Position numbers and translations under genes: made by a program. Below the pieces are notes generated by a model. The model was given only the letters and a program-made list of their open reading frames with translations, was not told the DNA's origin and did not search any database. Positions 45,417 through 53,111 of a stretch of DNA of 64,000 nt are shown piece after piece. Origin of the DNA: Chloroflexota bacterium. Lineage in GTDB: Bacteria > Chloroflexota > Limnocylindria > Limnocylindrales > CSP1-4. Each line of letters begins with the position of its first letter. Position 1 is the stretch's first letter. The stretch lies in NCBI GenBank assembly GCA_016191395.1, contig JACPOS010000006.1, positions 1-64,000 on the forward strand. Direction: 5' to 3'.

Positions 45417-46097
45417 GTGAAGTACGAGCAGGTCTGTCCTGTGTCGCTCGCCAGCGAGGTCCTCGCGGAGCGCTGGACGCCGCTGATCCTTCGCGAGATC
45501 GTGCTGTTCGGGCGCCGGCACTTCAGCGAGATCCAGCACGGCGTCGGACGCATCTCACAAAGCCTCCTGTCGACGCGGCTGACCTCCCTGGAGGCCGCCG
45601 GCGTGATCGAGCGCCGGCCGAACCGGCACGGCCGCGGTTGGGAGTACCACCCGACTCCGGCGGGCCAGGAGCTGGAGAGCGTGCTCAACCAGCTCGGGAT
45701 CTGGGCGCAGCACTGGATCGAGCTTCGGCGCGAGGACTGTGACCCTGCCTACCTCATGCAGACGGTCCACGCGATCCTGCGGCCGGAGAAGCTGCCGGCG
45801 GGCCCGGTGACCGTTCGCTTCGAGTTCGACGGCCAGGCCAAGCTGTACTGGCTGGTCATCGACGGCCCGCAGCCGGAGCTCTGCTACTACGATCCCGGGC
45901 GCGACGAGGATCTCGTCGTCCGGGTGGACGAGCAGGTGTTCGGGAGCGTCGTCCTGGGCCGGACGCGGTTCGCGGATGCGCTCGGCCGTGGCGCGATCCG
46001 GCTTGACGGCCGGCCTGACCTCGTGCGCTCGTTCCCGAGCTGGCTGGGCGGAACCCGGTTCGCCAAGTACGCGACTCCCGGCGTCACGCCGGCCTGA
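45417..46097 (+). CDS. HxlR-family regulator with C-terminal SCP2-like domain
   Basis: A 226-residue protein. The N-terminal winged HTH begins KYEQVCPVSLASEVLAERWT, with the Cys typical of the HxlR/DUF24 family, then REIVLFGRRHFSEIQHGVGR and ISQSLLSTRLTSLEAAGVIE. The C-terminal half (FEFDGQAKLYWLVIDGPQPE ... DEQVFGSVVLGRTRFADALG) resembles the sterol-carrier-protein-2-like domain seen in longer HxlR proteins and may bind a hydrophobic ligand. The GTG at 45417 was chosen because the family starts at KY.Q.CPV; an ATG at 45390 is also open. Confidence 0.88.
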   Translation: MKYEQVCPVSLASEVLAERWTPLILREIVLFGRRHFSEIQHGVGRISQSLLSTRLTSLEAAGVIERRPNRHGRGWEYHPTPAGQELESVLNQLGIWAQHWIELRREDCDPAYLMQTVHAILRPEKLPAGPVTVRFEFDGQAKLYWLVIDGPQPELCYYDPGRDEDLVVRVDEQVFGSVVLGRTRFADALGRGAIRLDGRPDLVRSFPSWLGGTRFAKYATPGVTPA

Positions 46098-46121
46098 GGT
46101 CGCTCCGTCGCGCCCCGCCGG

Positions 46122-46553
46122 TCAGCCGGCCTCGAGGACCTGCTTCAGCTTCGAGAGTGACCTGACCTCGGCGTCCATCGTCGACTGGACCGCGCCACCC
46201 ATCAGCAGCTTCTTGATCCCGGACAGATCGACGCTGAGCGAGAAGGTGACGCGCGTGCCCTCGGAGACCGCTTCCAGCCGGTACTCGCCGATCGGCCGAA
46301 TCGGGCCTGCGGTGGCGATGAACGCAAGGCGGCGACCCGATTCCCAGGCCGTGATCTTGTAGTCCGCGGCGACGCGCCGGCCGCCCGGACCCTTGACCCC
46401 TTGCCGGTAGCGAGCGCCGACGCCTGACCCTCCCTGGTGCGCGATGTCGAGGATGCCCGGGCGCCACTGCGGCCCGGTGGTCCCGTCCGCGAGGAACGCG
46501 AAGACCGCGTCCGGCGGCCGGTTGACCGTGATCGTGTTCGTTGCGGACGGCAT
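46122..46553 (-). CDS. SRPBCC-family protein (polyketide cyclase/dehydrase-like)
   Basis: A 143-residue START/SRPBCC fold: ITVNRPPDAVFAFLAD at the N-terminus, YRQGVKGPGGRRVAADYKIT in the sheet, and a C-terminal helix AEVRSLSKLKQVLE. The fold makes a hydrophobic pocket for lipids, polyketides or plant-type ligands. It is convergent with the HxlR gene, with 24 bp between their stops. No catalytic residue can be assigned. Confidence 0.85.
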   Translation of the reverse strand: MPSATNTITVNRPPDAVFAFLADGTTGPQWRPGILDIAHQGGSGVGARYRQGVKGPGGRRVAADYKITAWESGRRLAFIATAGPIRPIGEYRLEAVSEGTRVTFSLSVDLSGIKKLLMGGAVQSTMDAEVRSLSKLKQVLEAG

Positions 46554-46695
46554 CGCGGCGCCCCCTTTCGTGCCGCGAACTATGTCACGCGATCTCGGGA
46601 ACCGGCGATGAGGCCAGTGAGCCGGACCGTCAGGATCAGCATCCAGCCGGCGACCACCGCGCCGAGCACGGCGGGCATCCGAGCGCGATGGCAGG

Positions 46696-46729
46696 AAGCG
46701 CCCCTGCCGCCGAGGCGGCTGGGGCGCTT
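46696..46729 (-). terminator. Long hairpin downstream of the redoxin gene
   Basis: AAGCGCCCC (46696-46704) pairs with GGGGCGCTT (46721-46729). Inside, GCCGCC pairs with GGCGGC around a 2-base loop, with one T-T mismatch between the two stems. It lies 8 bp past the stop of the minus-strand redoxin gene. No T-run follows, but the stem length fits termination. Confidence 0.65.
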
Positions 46730-46736
46730 ACCCCGC

Positions 46737-47306
46737 TCACACGTAATCCAGGCTGCAGCCGAACGCCCGGGTCACGGGAACCCGGACCTCGCGGCCCGCC
46801 AGGACGTCGTCCAGCGCGTTGCGCAGGTCGTGGCTCGTCGCCCCCTCGGCGAGCCTGGAGTTGTCGAACCGCCCCTCGTAGCGGACCCGCCGGGCCCGAT
46901 CCAGGAGGAACACGTGGAAGGTGCACGAGGCACCGAAGCCGCGCGCAACCACCTGGCCCGAATCCTCGACGTACGGGAACGTGTAGCCGTCCTCGAGGGC
47001 TCGATCAGCCATGCGGGCACGGCTCTCGTCCGGGTACAGGTGCGGGTCGTTGGAATTGATCGCGAGGACCTGCACGCCCCTGGGCCCAAGCTCGGCCTGC
47101 AGGTCGCGCATGCGACCTGCGTATGCCTTCGCGGTCGGGCAGCGATTCGAGGTGAAGATCAGGACCAGGGCCTCGCGATCGGCGAACCGGGAGAGCCCGT
47201 ACCGCTCGCCATCGGTGCCGAGCAGATCCTCGAAGGTGGGGCTCTGTGCTCCGATCGGAAGCGTCGGCGGAGTCGCCGGCGCCTCCAGGAGCTCCAGCGC
47301 AGTCAC
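46737..47306 (-). CDS. Redoxin/thioredoxin-family protein with single-Cys active site
   Basis: A 189-residue AhpC/TSA-like protein. LPIGAQSPTFEDLLGTDGE and LVLIFTSNRCPTAKAYAGRM are family hallmarks, but the usual CNHCP is SNRCP, leaving one active-site Cys; the later cTPxxF region reads GASCTFHVFLLD. It ends in FGCSLDYV, a C-terminal Cys common in this subfamily. It may be a one-Cys thiol reductase or a peroxidase relying on other thiols. Its GTG overlaps the stop of the upstream hypothetical gene (GTGA), so they form one operon. Confidence 0.85.
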   Translation of the reverse strand: MTALELLEAPATPPTLPIGAQSPTFEDLLGTDGERYGLSRFADREALVLIFTSNRCPTAKAYAGRMRDLQAELGPRGVQVLAINSNDPHLYPDESRARMADRALEDGYTFPYVEDSGQVVARGFGASCTFHVFLLDRARRVRYEGRFDNSRLAEGATSHDLRNALDDVLAGREVRVPVTRAFGCSLDYV

Positions 47307-47854
47307 GCCGCTGCCCGGAATCGCTCCGGGAACTGCGCCGCGATGCCGTCGTGCAGTGTGTCGGCCAGGACCATGATCTCGTTGAAGATGTCGTCGAACG
47401 CCTTGATGTCGGCGTCGTAGTCAGCAGTCAGGCGGGCGACGGCCTCGTCCTTCGTGAGCTTGAGGTGCAGCGCCAGGAGGTCGAAGACGTCCGCCTCCGG
47501 CCAGTTCGGATTGGCGCCGGCGAGGAATGCCGCGAGCTCGTGCGCGTTGGCCGTCCAGCGGGCGTCGTGCGTCGCGAACGCCGCGTTGTCACCGGACTTG
47601 GCGGCCGCGACGAGGTCGACCGCGATCATGATGTGGTCCTTGAGGAGCCCGGTCAGGGCCTGGCCGGCGCCCTCGCCGTAGAAGCCGGCAACCGCGGCGC
47701 CGATGTCCTCCTGGTTGCGGAGCAACCGCCCGGCGGCAGCGCCCGCGTCCGGCGTGCCCGCGACGGCGGCGACGATGTATTCCCGGGTCCAGATGACGTG
47801 GTCCGACCACAGCTTGCGAAGTGCGAGACGGACCGGCTCGTTGGTGCTTCCCAT
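47303..47854 (-). CDS. Conserved helical protein, unknown function
   Basis: A 183-residue all-helical protein beginning STNEPVRLALRKLWSDHVIW and containing TREYIVAAVAGTPD, LLRNQEDIGAAVAGFYGEGA and LTGLLKDHIMIAVDLVAAAK. Two similar halves suggest a four-helix bundle with His residues (SDHVIWTREY and KDHIMIAV). I recall conserved hypothetical homologues in Bacilli and Chloroflexota without a proven role. GGAGG precedes the ATG at 47854. It is divergent from the SufR-like regulator, with palindromic operators between. Confidence 0.75.
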   Translation of the reverse strand: MGSTNEPVRLALRKLWSDHVIWTREYIVAAVAGTPDAGAAAGRLLRNQEDIGAAVAGFYGEGAGQALTGLLKDHIMIAVDLVAAAKSGDNAAFATHDARWTANAHELAAFLAGANPNWPEADVFDLLALHLKLTKDEAVARLTADYDADIKAFDDIFNEIMVLADTLHDGIAAQFPERFRAAA

Positions 47855-47910
47855 GGGATCAGCCTCCGGTGGTGGCCCGCCTGCGGCGTTCGCCGCGGGT
47901 CGGACTCTAT

Positions 47911-47928
47911 CGCTAATGCGCGTTAGCG
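47911..47928. promoter_or_regulatory. Operator palindrome 1 (CGCTAATGCGCGTTAGCG)
   Basis: A near-perfect 18-bp palindrome with 6-bp arms (CGCTAA/TTAGCG), 57 bp upstream of the hypothetical-redoxin operon's ATG. Together with the site at 47962-47981 it forms a pair with CTAA(C/T) half sites, one near each divergent promoter. Confidence 0.65.
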
Positions 47929-47961
47929 TTACAGAGTGCGACGAGCCTGTCAAGTCTTGTG

Positions 47962-47981
47962 CTAACAGCGGCTTGTGTTAG
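47962..47981. promoter_or_regulatory. Operator palindrome 2 (CTAACA-N8-TGTTAG)
   Basis: CTAACAGCGGCTTGTGTTAG lies 10-29 bp upstream of the SufR-like regulator's start at 47991, in a position to block its own promoter or ribosome binding. The half site CTAAC is shared with the palindrome at 47911. Confidence 0.6.
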
Positions 47982-47990
47982 AGTCCGACG

Positions 47991-48704
47991 ATGGTCCGCA
48001 ACACCCAGCTCGACGATCCGATCGGCTCCGTCGCCCTCCTCCAGGAACCCAATCGCGCTCGGCTGTACGACCTCGTGTCGCGCGCCGGCGAGCCGGTGGG
48101 ACGCGACGAGGCCGCCGCGGCGCTGGGGATTACGCGCGAGCTCGCGGCATTCCACCTGGACCGGCTGGTCGAGGGCGGCCTGCTCGCGACGGAGTTCCGG
48201 CGGCTCGGCGGTCGAACCGGTCCAGGCGCAGGGCGGCCGGCGAAGCTCTACCGGCGGACGGAGGGCGACGTGATCGTCACGCTGCCCACCCGAAACTACG
48301 ACCGGGCCGCCGACGTGATGGCGGCCGCATTGGAGCAGCTGGGCAGTCGGGGCGCATCGGCGCTCAACCCCCTGGCCCGGGAGCGCGGGCGCGAGGAAGC
48401 GGGCCACCTGCTCTCCGCGATGGAATCGGTGTCCGCCGTCGCCGATGACGTGGTGCCGCTCGTCGAGACGCTGCGCGGCGCGGGCTACGCCCCCGAGATC
48501 GAGCCCGACGGCTCGGTCATGCTCCACAACTGCCCGTACGACGCGCTCGCACAGGACCATCGCGACCTGACCTGCGGGATGAGCGCCGCGTGGGCCGAGG
48601 GCGTCGTCGAGGTCCTGGGGGCGCCGATGCGGGTGGAGCTGAACCCGCAGCCCGGCCGGTGCTGCGTCATCGTTCGACCCCTCGCGGAGCCGGGCGCGGC
48701 CTGA
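47991..48704 (+). CDS. SufR-like/ArsR-type HTH regulator with Cys-rich sensor domain
   Basis: A 237-residue regulator. The winged HTH (SVALLQEPNRARLYDLVSRA ... TRELAAFHLDRLVEGGLLAT ... PGAGRPAKLYRR) is typical of SufR/DeoR-like repressors. The C-terminal domain has HNCPYDALA, DLTCGMS and PGRCCVIV, a Cys pattern like that which holds the Fe-S cluster in SufR. It may sense iron-sulfur status or oxidants. Two CTAAC palindromes lie between it and the divergent redoxin operon, so that operon is the likely target. An IscA gene lies 2 kb away but is not adjacent. Confidence 0.85.
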   Translation: MVRNTQLDDPIGSVALLQEPNRARLYDLVSRAGEPVGRDEAAAALGITRELAAFHLDRLVEGGLLATEFRRLGGRTGPGAGRPAKLYRRTEGDVIVTLPTRNYDRAADVMAAALEQLGSRGASALNPLARERGREEAGHLLSAMESVSAVADDVVPLVETLRGAGYAPEIEPDGSVMLHNCPYDALAQDHRDLTCGMSAAWAEGVVEVLGAPMRVELNPQPGRCCVIVRPLAEPGAA

Positions 48705-48707
48705 GCC

Positions 48708-50507
48708 TCAGTCGGAACTGGGTGGCGTCTGCCGGAGTGGCGCGAGCGCGACGCCGTCGAGGCAGCCGCGGTCGGGGTTGAGCGTCAGCGAGAGATCCAG
48801 GTCACCGCGATCGCCGTGGACGCGGAACGTCGCCTGACGCTCGCCGTCACCCTCCATCGCGGCGCCGAGCCGGAGTGGCGCGAACCGGGCCTCCGCCGCC
48901 CGCATCGATCGGACGGCGCCCCCCACATCCAGCTCCGGGCCCACCGTCACGTCGGCGGGCCAATCGATCGCGACCGGTCCGCCGACCGGGGCTCCGCCGA
49001 TGGCATCGACGATCCGCTCTGCCGCCCGTCGCAGCGCGACCGGAGGCTCGGGCACCCACGTCACGCTGAATGTCTGGACCTTGGGCGGCTGCTCCGGCGA
49101 GAGCAGGATCTCCACGCGGACGCGCCCGCCGTCTCCGGCCATCCACCAGGAAAGGTGAAACGGCGTCCGTGATTCGGTGGGCATCGAGTCGTCCGAGCGC
49201 AGGGCGCCGTGCCGCTGGCGAAGCTGCTCGAGGGTGGCCCTCCGGTGCGCGATCGGCTCGTCCAGCTCCACGTTCATGGCAAAGAGCTCGGCGGCACGGT
49301 CGTCGTCCCAGCGCTCGATGAGCGCCTCGACCGCGGCGCGCGCGGCCTCGGTCGCGCGGTTCGGTCGCACCCGACGGATCGGCGCCGCCTCGGTCCGGAT
49401 CAGCTCGTCCAGCTGCTCCCTGGCGAGCACCGTCGCCGGCGCGTAGCGGTGGTTGGCGAGCACGATCACGCCGAGGCCGGACGCCGGATGCCAGCGCATG
49501 TTGGTCCCGAAGCCCGGGTAGCCGCCGCCGTGGGTCACGATCCGGCCAAGCTCAACGTGATTGACGACGAACAGTCCGAAGCCGTAGCCCTCGGTCACGA
49601 CCAGGGGCATCGTGTCCGGTGCGCTCCCGCCGAGGATCAGGCCCGCGGCGACGTGCTGCTGCTGCATCTCGCGACGCGATGCGCGCCGGAGCGGGTGCGT
49701 GCCCTCAGGATCGTCGCGCGGCGGGAAGGCATCCGCGAACCCGCCGACCCACGTCGCGAGGTCCTCGACGGTGGTGAAGATGCCGCCCATCGAGGCCAGC
49801 GCCCCGTAGCCCTCGATCGGATCCATGACGTAGGCGCCGTCACGCCAGACGTAGCCGAGTGCCTTGCGCTCGGCCGGGACCTCCGCCTCGAGGTAGCTCG
49901 TGTCGTCCATGCCGAGCGGCCGGAGCAGCCGCTCGCGGACGACCTCGCGGTACTCGCGCCCCACGACGTTCGTGATCAGCCGGCCCAGGATCCCGTAGCC
50001 GGTGTTCGAGTATTCGAACCGCGTGCCGGGCGCGAACGCGAACGACAGTCCCGCGGTGGCCAGCAGGCGCAGGAACTCGTCGAGATCGAGGCTCTGCTGA
50101 CGGTCGCCCCACGGGTCATCGGTCGGGAAGCCGGCCGTCATTGTCAGCAGGTGCCGGATCGTGATCGCGGGCGAGTCCGTCGTCGGAAGGCGGATCCCGC
50201 GGAGCTCCGGGACGTACGCGGCGGCCTCGTCGTCGAGCCGGAGGCGGCCCTCGTCCCGCAGCGAGAGGACGGTCGCCGCGGTGAAGCTCTTCGTCATCGA
50301 CGCGATTCGGAACACCGATCGGGCGTCGGGCACTGCATCTTCGCCGACGCGGAGGGTGCCGAGGCCGCGAGCGTGGATCAGCTCTCCACCGAGCACGATC
50401 CCATATGCGATCCCGGGCACGTGCCAGCCCGGGAAGTACCGATCGGCAATCGCGTCGACGCGCTCCAGGGCGGCGTCGAGCGAGCTGGGCGGGCTGACGA
50501 CGCTCAT
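48708..50507 (-). CDS. Serine hydrolase of the beta-lactamase / DD-peptidase family
   Basis: A 599-residue protein. The class-C-like catalytic domain has Ser70-x-x-Lys73 in FRIASMTKSFTAAT, YSN in FEYSNTGYGILG and HGG in IVTHGGGYPG. The following roughly 220 residues (NRATEAARAAVEALIERWDD and SWWMAGDGGRVRVEILLSPE) look like a separate beta-rich accessory domain. No N-terminal signal is seen, so it is probably an intracellular esterase or peptidase rather than a true lactamase. The ATG at 50507 (MSVVSPPSS) fits; an upstream start would run into the terminator hairpin region. Confidence 0.88.
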   Translation of the reverse strand: MSVVSPPSSLDAALERVDAIADRYFPGWHVPGIAYGIVLGGELIHARGLGTLRVGEDAVPDARSVFRIASMTKSFTAATVLSLRDEGRLRLDDEAAAYVPELRGIRLPTTDSPAITIRHLLTMTAGFPTDDPWGDRQQSLDLDEFLRLLATAGLSFAFAPGTRFEYSNTGYGILGRLITNVVGREYREVVRERLLRPLGMDDTSYLEAEVPAERKALGYVWRDGAYVMDPIEGYGALASMGGIFTTVEDLATWVGGFADAFPPRDDPEGTHPLRRASRREMQQQHVAAGLILGGSAPDTMPLVVTEGYGFGLFVVNHVELGRIVTHGGGYPGFGTNMRWHPASGLGVIVLANHRYAPATVLAREQLDELIRTEAAPIRRVRPNRATEAARAAVEALIERWDDDRAAELFAMNVELDEPIAHRRATLEQLRQRHGALRSDDSMPTESRTPFHLSWWMAGDGGRVRVEILLSPEQPPKVQTFSVTWVPEPPVALRRAAERIVDAIGGAPVGGPVAIDWPADVTVGPELDVGGAVRSMRAAEARFAPLRLGAAMEGDGERQATFRVHGDRGDLDLSLTLNPDRGCLDGVALAPLRQTPPSSD

Positions 50508-50571
50508 CCGGGCAGGGTCGAGGGCGCCACGGCGCGGATCAAGCAAATATGCGTCAGGTTCGCGGAATCAG

Positions 50572-50597
50572 GAAGCCGCCGGTTTCCCGGCGGCTTC
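50572..50597. terminator. Hairpin downstream of the IscA-type gene
   Basis: GAAGCCGCCGG (50572-50582) pairs perfectly with CCGGCGGCTTC (50587-50597) around a 4-base loop. It is 23 bp past the stop of the minus-strand IscA-type gene and upstream of the serine hydrolase start. No T-run follows on either strand. Confidence 0.7.
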
Positions 50598-50620
50598 GGT
50601 GTCTCGAGAGGGGCGGCGGC

Positions 50621-51013
50621 TCAGTGCGCGCAGGAGCGAGCGGTGCCGGCGTCGTCCGCTGTCCGGAAGCTCGAGCCGCAGCCGCAGGCCGTGACCGCGT
50701 TCGGGTTGTTGACCGTGAAGCCGGCGCCCATGAGGGTGTCGACGTAATCGATCTCCGAGCCCTTGAGGAGCGGGATGCTCTGCCCGTCGACGTACACCTT
50801 GGTGCCGTTGACCTCGAGGATGTTGTCCTCCGGGGTGGGCTGGTCCTCCAGCATCATGCCGTAGCGGAAGCCGGAGCAGCCGCCGGAGTACACGTACACG
50901 CGCAGCCCGATGTTCGGGTTGGTCTCTTCCCTGGTGAGCTCGCGCAGCTTCGTGGCTGCGGCGTCGCTCAGGGAGAGCACCGTCGTGTCCAGGGCTGGCT
51001 GCTGTTCGATCAT
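50621..51013 (-). CDS. Iron-sulfur cluster assembly protein, IscA/ErpA/HesB type
   Basis: A 130-residue A-type Fe-S carrier with the three expected Cys: GGCSGFRYG and the C-terminal ACGCGSSF. It also has LSDAAATKLRELTREE at the start and the LxGSEIDYVDTLMGAGFTVN hallmark. It delivers clusters to client proteins. The 15-residue tail after the CGCG motif (RTADDAGTARSCAH) is longer than usual. The ATG at 51013 has GGGGA upstream. No other suf or isc gene lies nearby. Confidence 0.93.
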   Translation of the reverse strand: MIEQQPALDTTVLSLSDAAATKLRELTREETNPNIGLRVYVYSGGCSGFRYGMMLEDQPTPEDNILEVNGTKVYVDGQSIPLLKGSEIDYVDTLMGAGFTVNNPNAVTACGCGSSFRTADDAGTARSCAH

Positions 51014-51162
51014 CGAGTGGATCCCCTTCGAGGCGCGCGATTCGGTGTGGGCGGCATGAACTGGCGCAATCGTACGCAGCGCAACCGATTCCGACAACCA
51101 CCCGCGTCGAAATCGATCGTACCCGTCTCCCGCGGGGCGACGTTTCGGCGTCTGGGCTAAGG

Positions 51163-51849
51163 TTGGACGTGCCGCCCCTCAACCGCATTCGGAGGCCATT
51201 GGCCACGTCCGAGTCGACTCGAGCACGCCGCTTCGCCCTGCCGGACCTCGCTGACGAGCGCACCGGAGCGTCGATCGAGGCGTTCCTCGACGGCCCCGGT
51301 GTCCGTCGGGGACGAAAGATCTCGAGGGCGATTGCCGAGCCGCCGCAGGCCGACGGCGAGGCGTCGACGGCCCTCATGGCGCCGGCCGCCGCGCGGGTGC
51401 CGGGGCCACCACGGCAGTCCCCGGAGCTTCGGACGCTCCCCGGGCGACTCGAGTGGAACGCGGCCCTCGCACGCGAGAGCGTCCGCGCCGCCCGCTACGC
51501 GCGACCCGCCGCAGTCGCCATCGTGGAGCTCAAGCCGGATCGGCCCGGCGCGGACATCGATCCCTGGCTGCGCTCCATCGCCGGCCCCATCGCACGCGCC
51601 CTTCGCCAGGACTGCCGCGCGACCGACCTCGTCGCCCGGGTGGCCAGCACGCGCTTCCAGATGCTCCTCCCCGAGACGTCAGAGGAGGGCGCGGCGACGC
51701 TGGCCGAGCGCGTCGCGGAGCAGTGCCGGGCGTTGATCCAGTCGACCGGCGCACCCGTCGCGGTTCGCGTGTGCGTCGCCGGAACCGGCATTGACGACAC
51801 GCTGGACGAGGCTCTCGCGCACGCTCTGCGCATGATCGAGGCTGCCTGA
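51163..51849 (+). CDS. Degenerate GGDEF-like domain protein
   Basis: A 228-residue protein. The C-terminal 130 residues have the outline of a diguanylate cyclase domain: WNAALARESVRAARYARPAAVAIVELK, ALRQDCRATDLVARVASTRF, then QMLLPETSEEGAATLAERVA. The GG[D/E]EF signature is replaced by VASTRFQMLL, and metal-binding residues are missing, so it should not make c-di-GMP. The first 75 residues are basic and disordered-looking. It may bind a nucleotide or partner. The start is uncertain: TTG at 51163, GTG at 51169 or a later TTG. Confidence 0.7.
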   Translation: MDVPPLNRIRRPLATSESTRARRFALPDLADERTGASIEAFLDGPGVRRGRKISRAIAEPPQADGEASTALMAPAAARVPGPPRQSPELRTLPGRLEWNAALARESVRAARYARPAAVAIVELKPDRPGADIDPWLRSIAGPIARALRQDCRATDLVARVASTRFQMLLPETSEEGAATLAERVAEQCRALIQSTGAPVAVRVCVAGTGIDDTLDEALAHALRMIEAA

Positions 51850-51855
51850 CCGCCC

Positions 51856-51931
51856 CCACTTCGGAGTACCTTCGCACGTGACATTGCCGTCACGGACAAT
51901 AAGGTTGCGCTGGAACCCTAGTCCGAAGTGG
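51856..51931. repeat. 76-bp element bounded by 13-bp near-perfect inverted repeats
   Basis: CCACTTCGGAGTA (51856-51868) matches the reverse complement of TAGTCCGAAGTGG (51919-51931) at 12 of 13 positions. Inside is a second inverted repeat, CGTGAC-ATTGC-CGTCACG (51877-51894 region). It starts 7 bp after the GGDEF-like gene's stop and ends 8 bp before the ribosome site of the next ORF. It could be a miniature element, the edge of the adjacent cassette, or a very large terminator. Confidence 0.5.
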
Positions 51932-51952
51932 TCGTCCTGTCGGGAGGCGACG

Positions 51953-52130
51953 ATGCGCGCAAGGCTGGGGTGTACGTTCGGATCAGTTCTAACTCAGTTG
52001 AGCAAGGACCTCTACGGTGGGTGGTCCCTCATCGAGGCGGATCCAGTTGAGTCAGTCCCGAAGGTGGTTGAGGAGCTGAGGGCAGCCCGCAAGGCACTCG
52101 AAAGGATCGCTGCCGTAATGCAGGAGCCAG
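51953..52130 (+). CDS. ORF carrying repeat copy 1, unknown function
   Basis: An ORF with a strong ribosome site (GGGAGG, 6 bases before ATG at 51953). It encodes MRARLGCTFGSV and then the segment LTQLSKDLYGGWSLIEADPV through AAVMQEP, a predicted helix-rich stretch. The 142-bp part from 51989 is repeated exactly at 53650. Past 52130 the frame stays open but is low-quality and soon overlaps the secreted-protein gene in another frame, so the natural C-terminus was probably replaced. Coordinates give the part I can support. Confidence 0.5.
51989..52130 (+). repeat. 142-bp direct repeat, copy 1
   Basis: Identical by eye, base for base, to 53650-53791; identity ends abruptly on both sides (TCT versus CCT before, CCAC versus GATC after). 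Both copies keep the same 47-residue frame open (TQLSKDLYGGWSLIEADPVE and onward). The two copies flank a two-gene cassette of about 1.5 kb. Exact identity implies recent duplication or ongoing exchange. Confidence 0.9.
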
Positions 52131-52259
52131 CCACAGATAAGCGGCCCTCCTCAGACCCGCCCTCGGCGCGTGGCCCACATCAAGGGTTCTGCCGGGTTGT
52201 GCTTCTGCAGAAACACGCCGACGGTTGCCCCCATCGTTCAACACATGGGAGGAAGATCA

Positions 52260-53111
52260 ATGAAACGACCCGGCGTAAGCTCCACCGTTGCCCTTGCCTT
52301 TGCCGCGACAGTCCTAGTTGCCCCAGCACCGACCCTCGCGGCCGAGGGTCCGGTCGGGCTGTCGTCGGCCCAAGTGTCCAGCCTCCTCGACTCGATGCCG
52401 GCGGATGAAAGGGCGATACGTTCCTCCGAGCTCTTGGGCGGCAGCCGCGTCCTGCTCGGCTATGTGCAGATGTGGGTCGCACCCGACGGTTCCGGCTCGA
52501 AGCAATCCGTGACCACGACGTCCGGGACGCGGACAACCACAAGCTCGAGGTCGAAGCTCAGCGGGAAGTCCGCGACGGATGGGGTCTCGACATCGGGCTT
52601 TGGGGAGTTCGTCTACAACGGCCTCTACATCTCAATTTCGGTGGAGTGGGACTCGTCCATTCGTTCGGAGTACCGGTATCCGGTGACGGCATACTTCGAC
52701 TGGCAGGGCACCGGTCAACCTTGGAATGGCCGTACGGGAACCGACGGTCTGGCCGTGTACTGGGGGAACCAACTGGCTTTGCTGGGTGACTTTTTCTGGG
52801 GCAAGTATCGAGACGGCTCGAACCTCCAGAACCTGTCCCGGTCGTCGGCGCCGCCAAACCAGGGCGTCGGCTGGAAGTTCTGGGAAGCGAAAGCCAACTC
52901 TCCTTTCGGCTCGATCGCCGACTATGGCTACATGAACGTGACCGCGGCGCGAGCAAACTTCACCAATTTCATCACCAACTTCACGGTGGAATACATCCAC
53001 ACCTGGGCGACCAACAACTACACGTTCCTATGGGGCGCCGGACCGTCAGTTTCCTTCACCCCGTCGTCGAGCTCCGAGTCAATCAACGCATCGGCCAGTA
53101 TTCGAACATGA
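52260..53111 (+). CDS. Secreted protein, unknown function (cassette gene A)
   Basis: A 283-residue exported protein with an ideal signal peptide (KRPGVSSTVALAFAATVLVA ... LAAEG) and a strong ribosome site (GGGAGGAAG). The mature part is Ser/Thr/Tyr/Trp-rich and predicted beta: EFVYNGLYISISVEWDSSIR, YFDWQGTGQPWNGRTGTDGL, YIHTWATNNYTFLWGAGPSV. No family is recognised. Base composition is clearly lower in GC than the neighbours, as in recently acquired genes. The last bases overlap the start of the lipoprotein gene (ATGA), so the two are made together. Confidence 0.8.
   Translation: MKRPGVSSTVALAFAATVLVAPAPTLAAEGPVGLSSAQVSSLLDSMPADERAIRSSELLGGSRVLLGYVQMWVAPDGSGSKQSVTTTSGTRTTTSSRSKLSGKSATDGVSTSGFGEFVYNGLYISISVEWDSSIRSEYRYPVTAYFDWQGTGQPWNGRTGTDGLAVYWGNQLALLGDFFWGKYRDGSNLQNLSRSSAPPNQGVGWKFWEAKANSPFGSIADYGYMNVTAARANFTNFITNFTVEYIHTWATNNYTFLWGAGPSVSFTPSSSSESINASASIRT

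Noticed and set aside
48708-50507. Antibiotic-resistance beta-lactamase
   Set aside because: Motifs SxxK, YxN and HxG are shared by many esterases and DD-peptidases; there is no signal peptide and the protein is too long with an extra domain.
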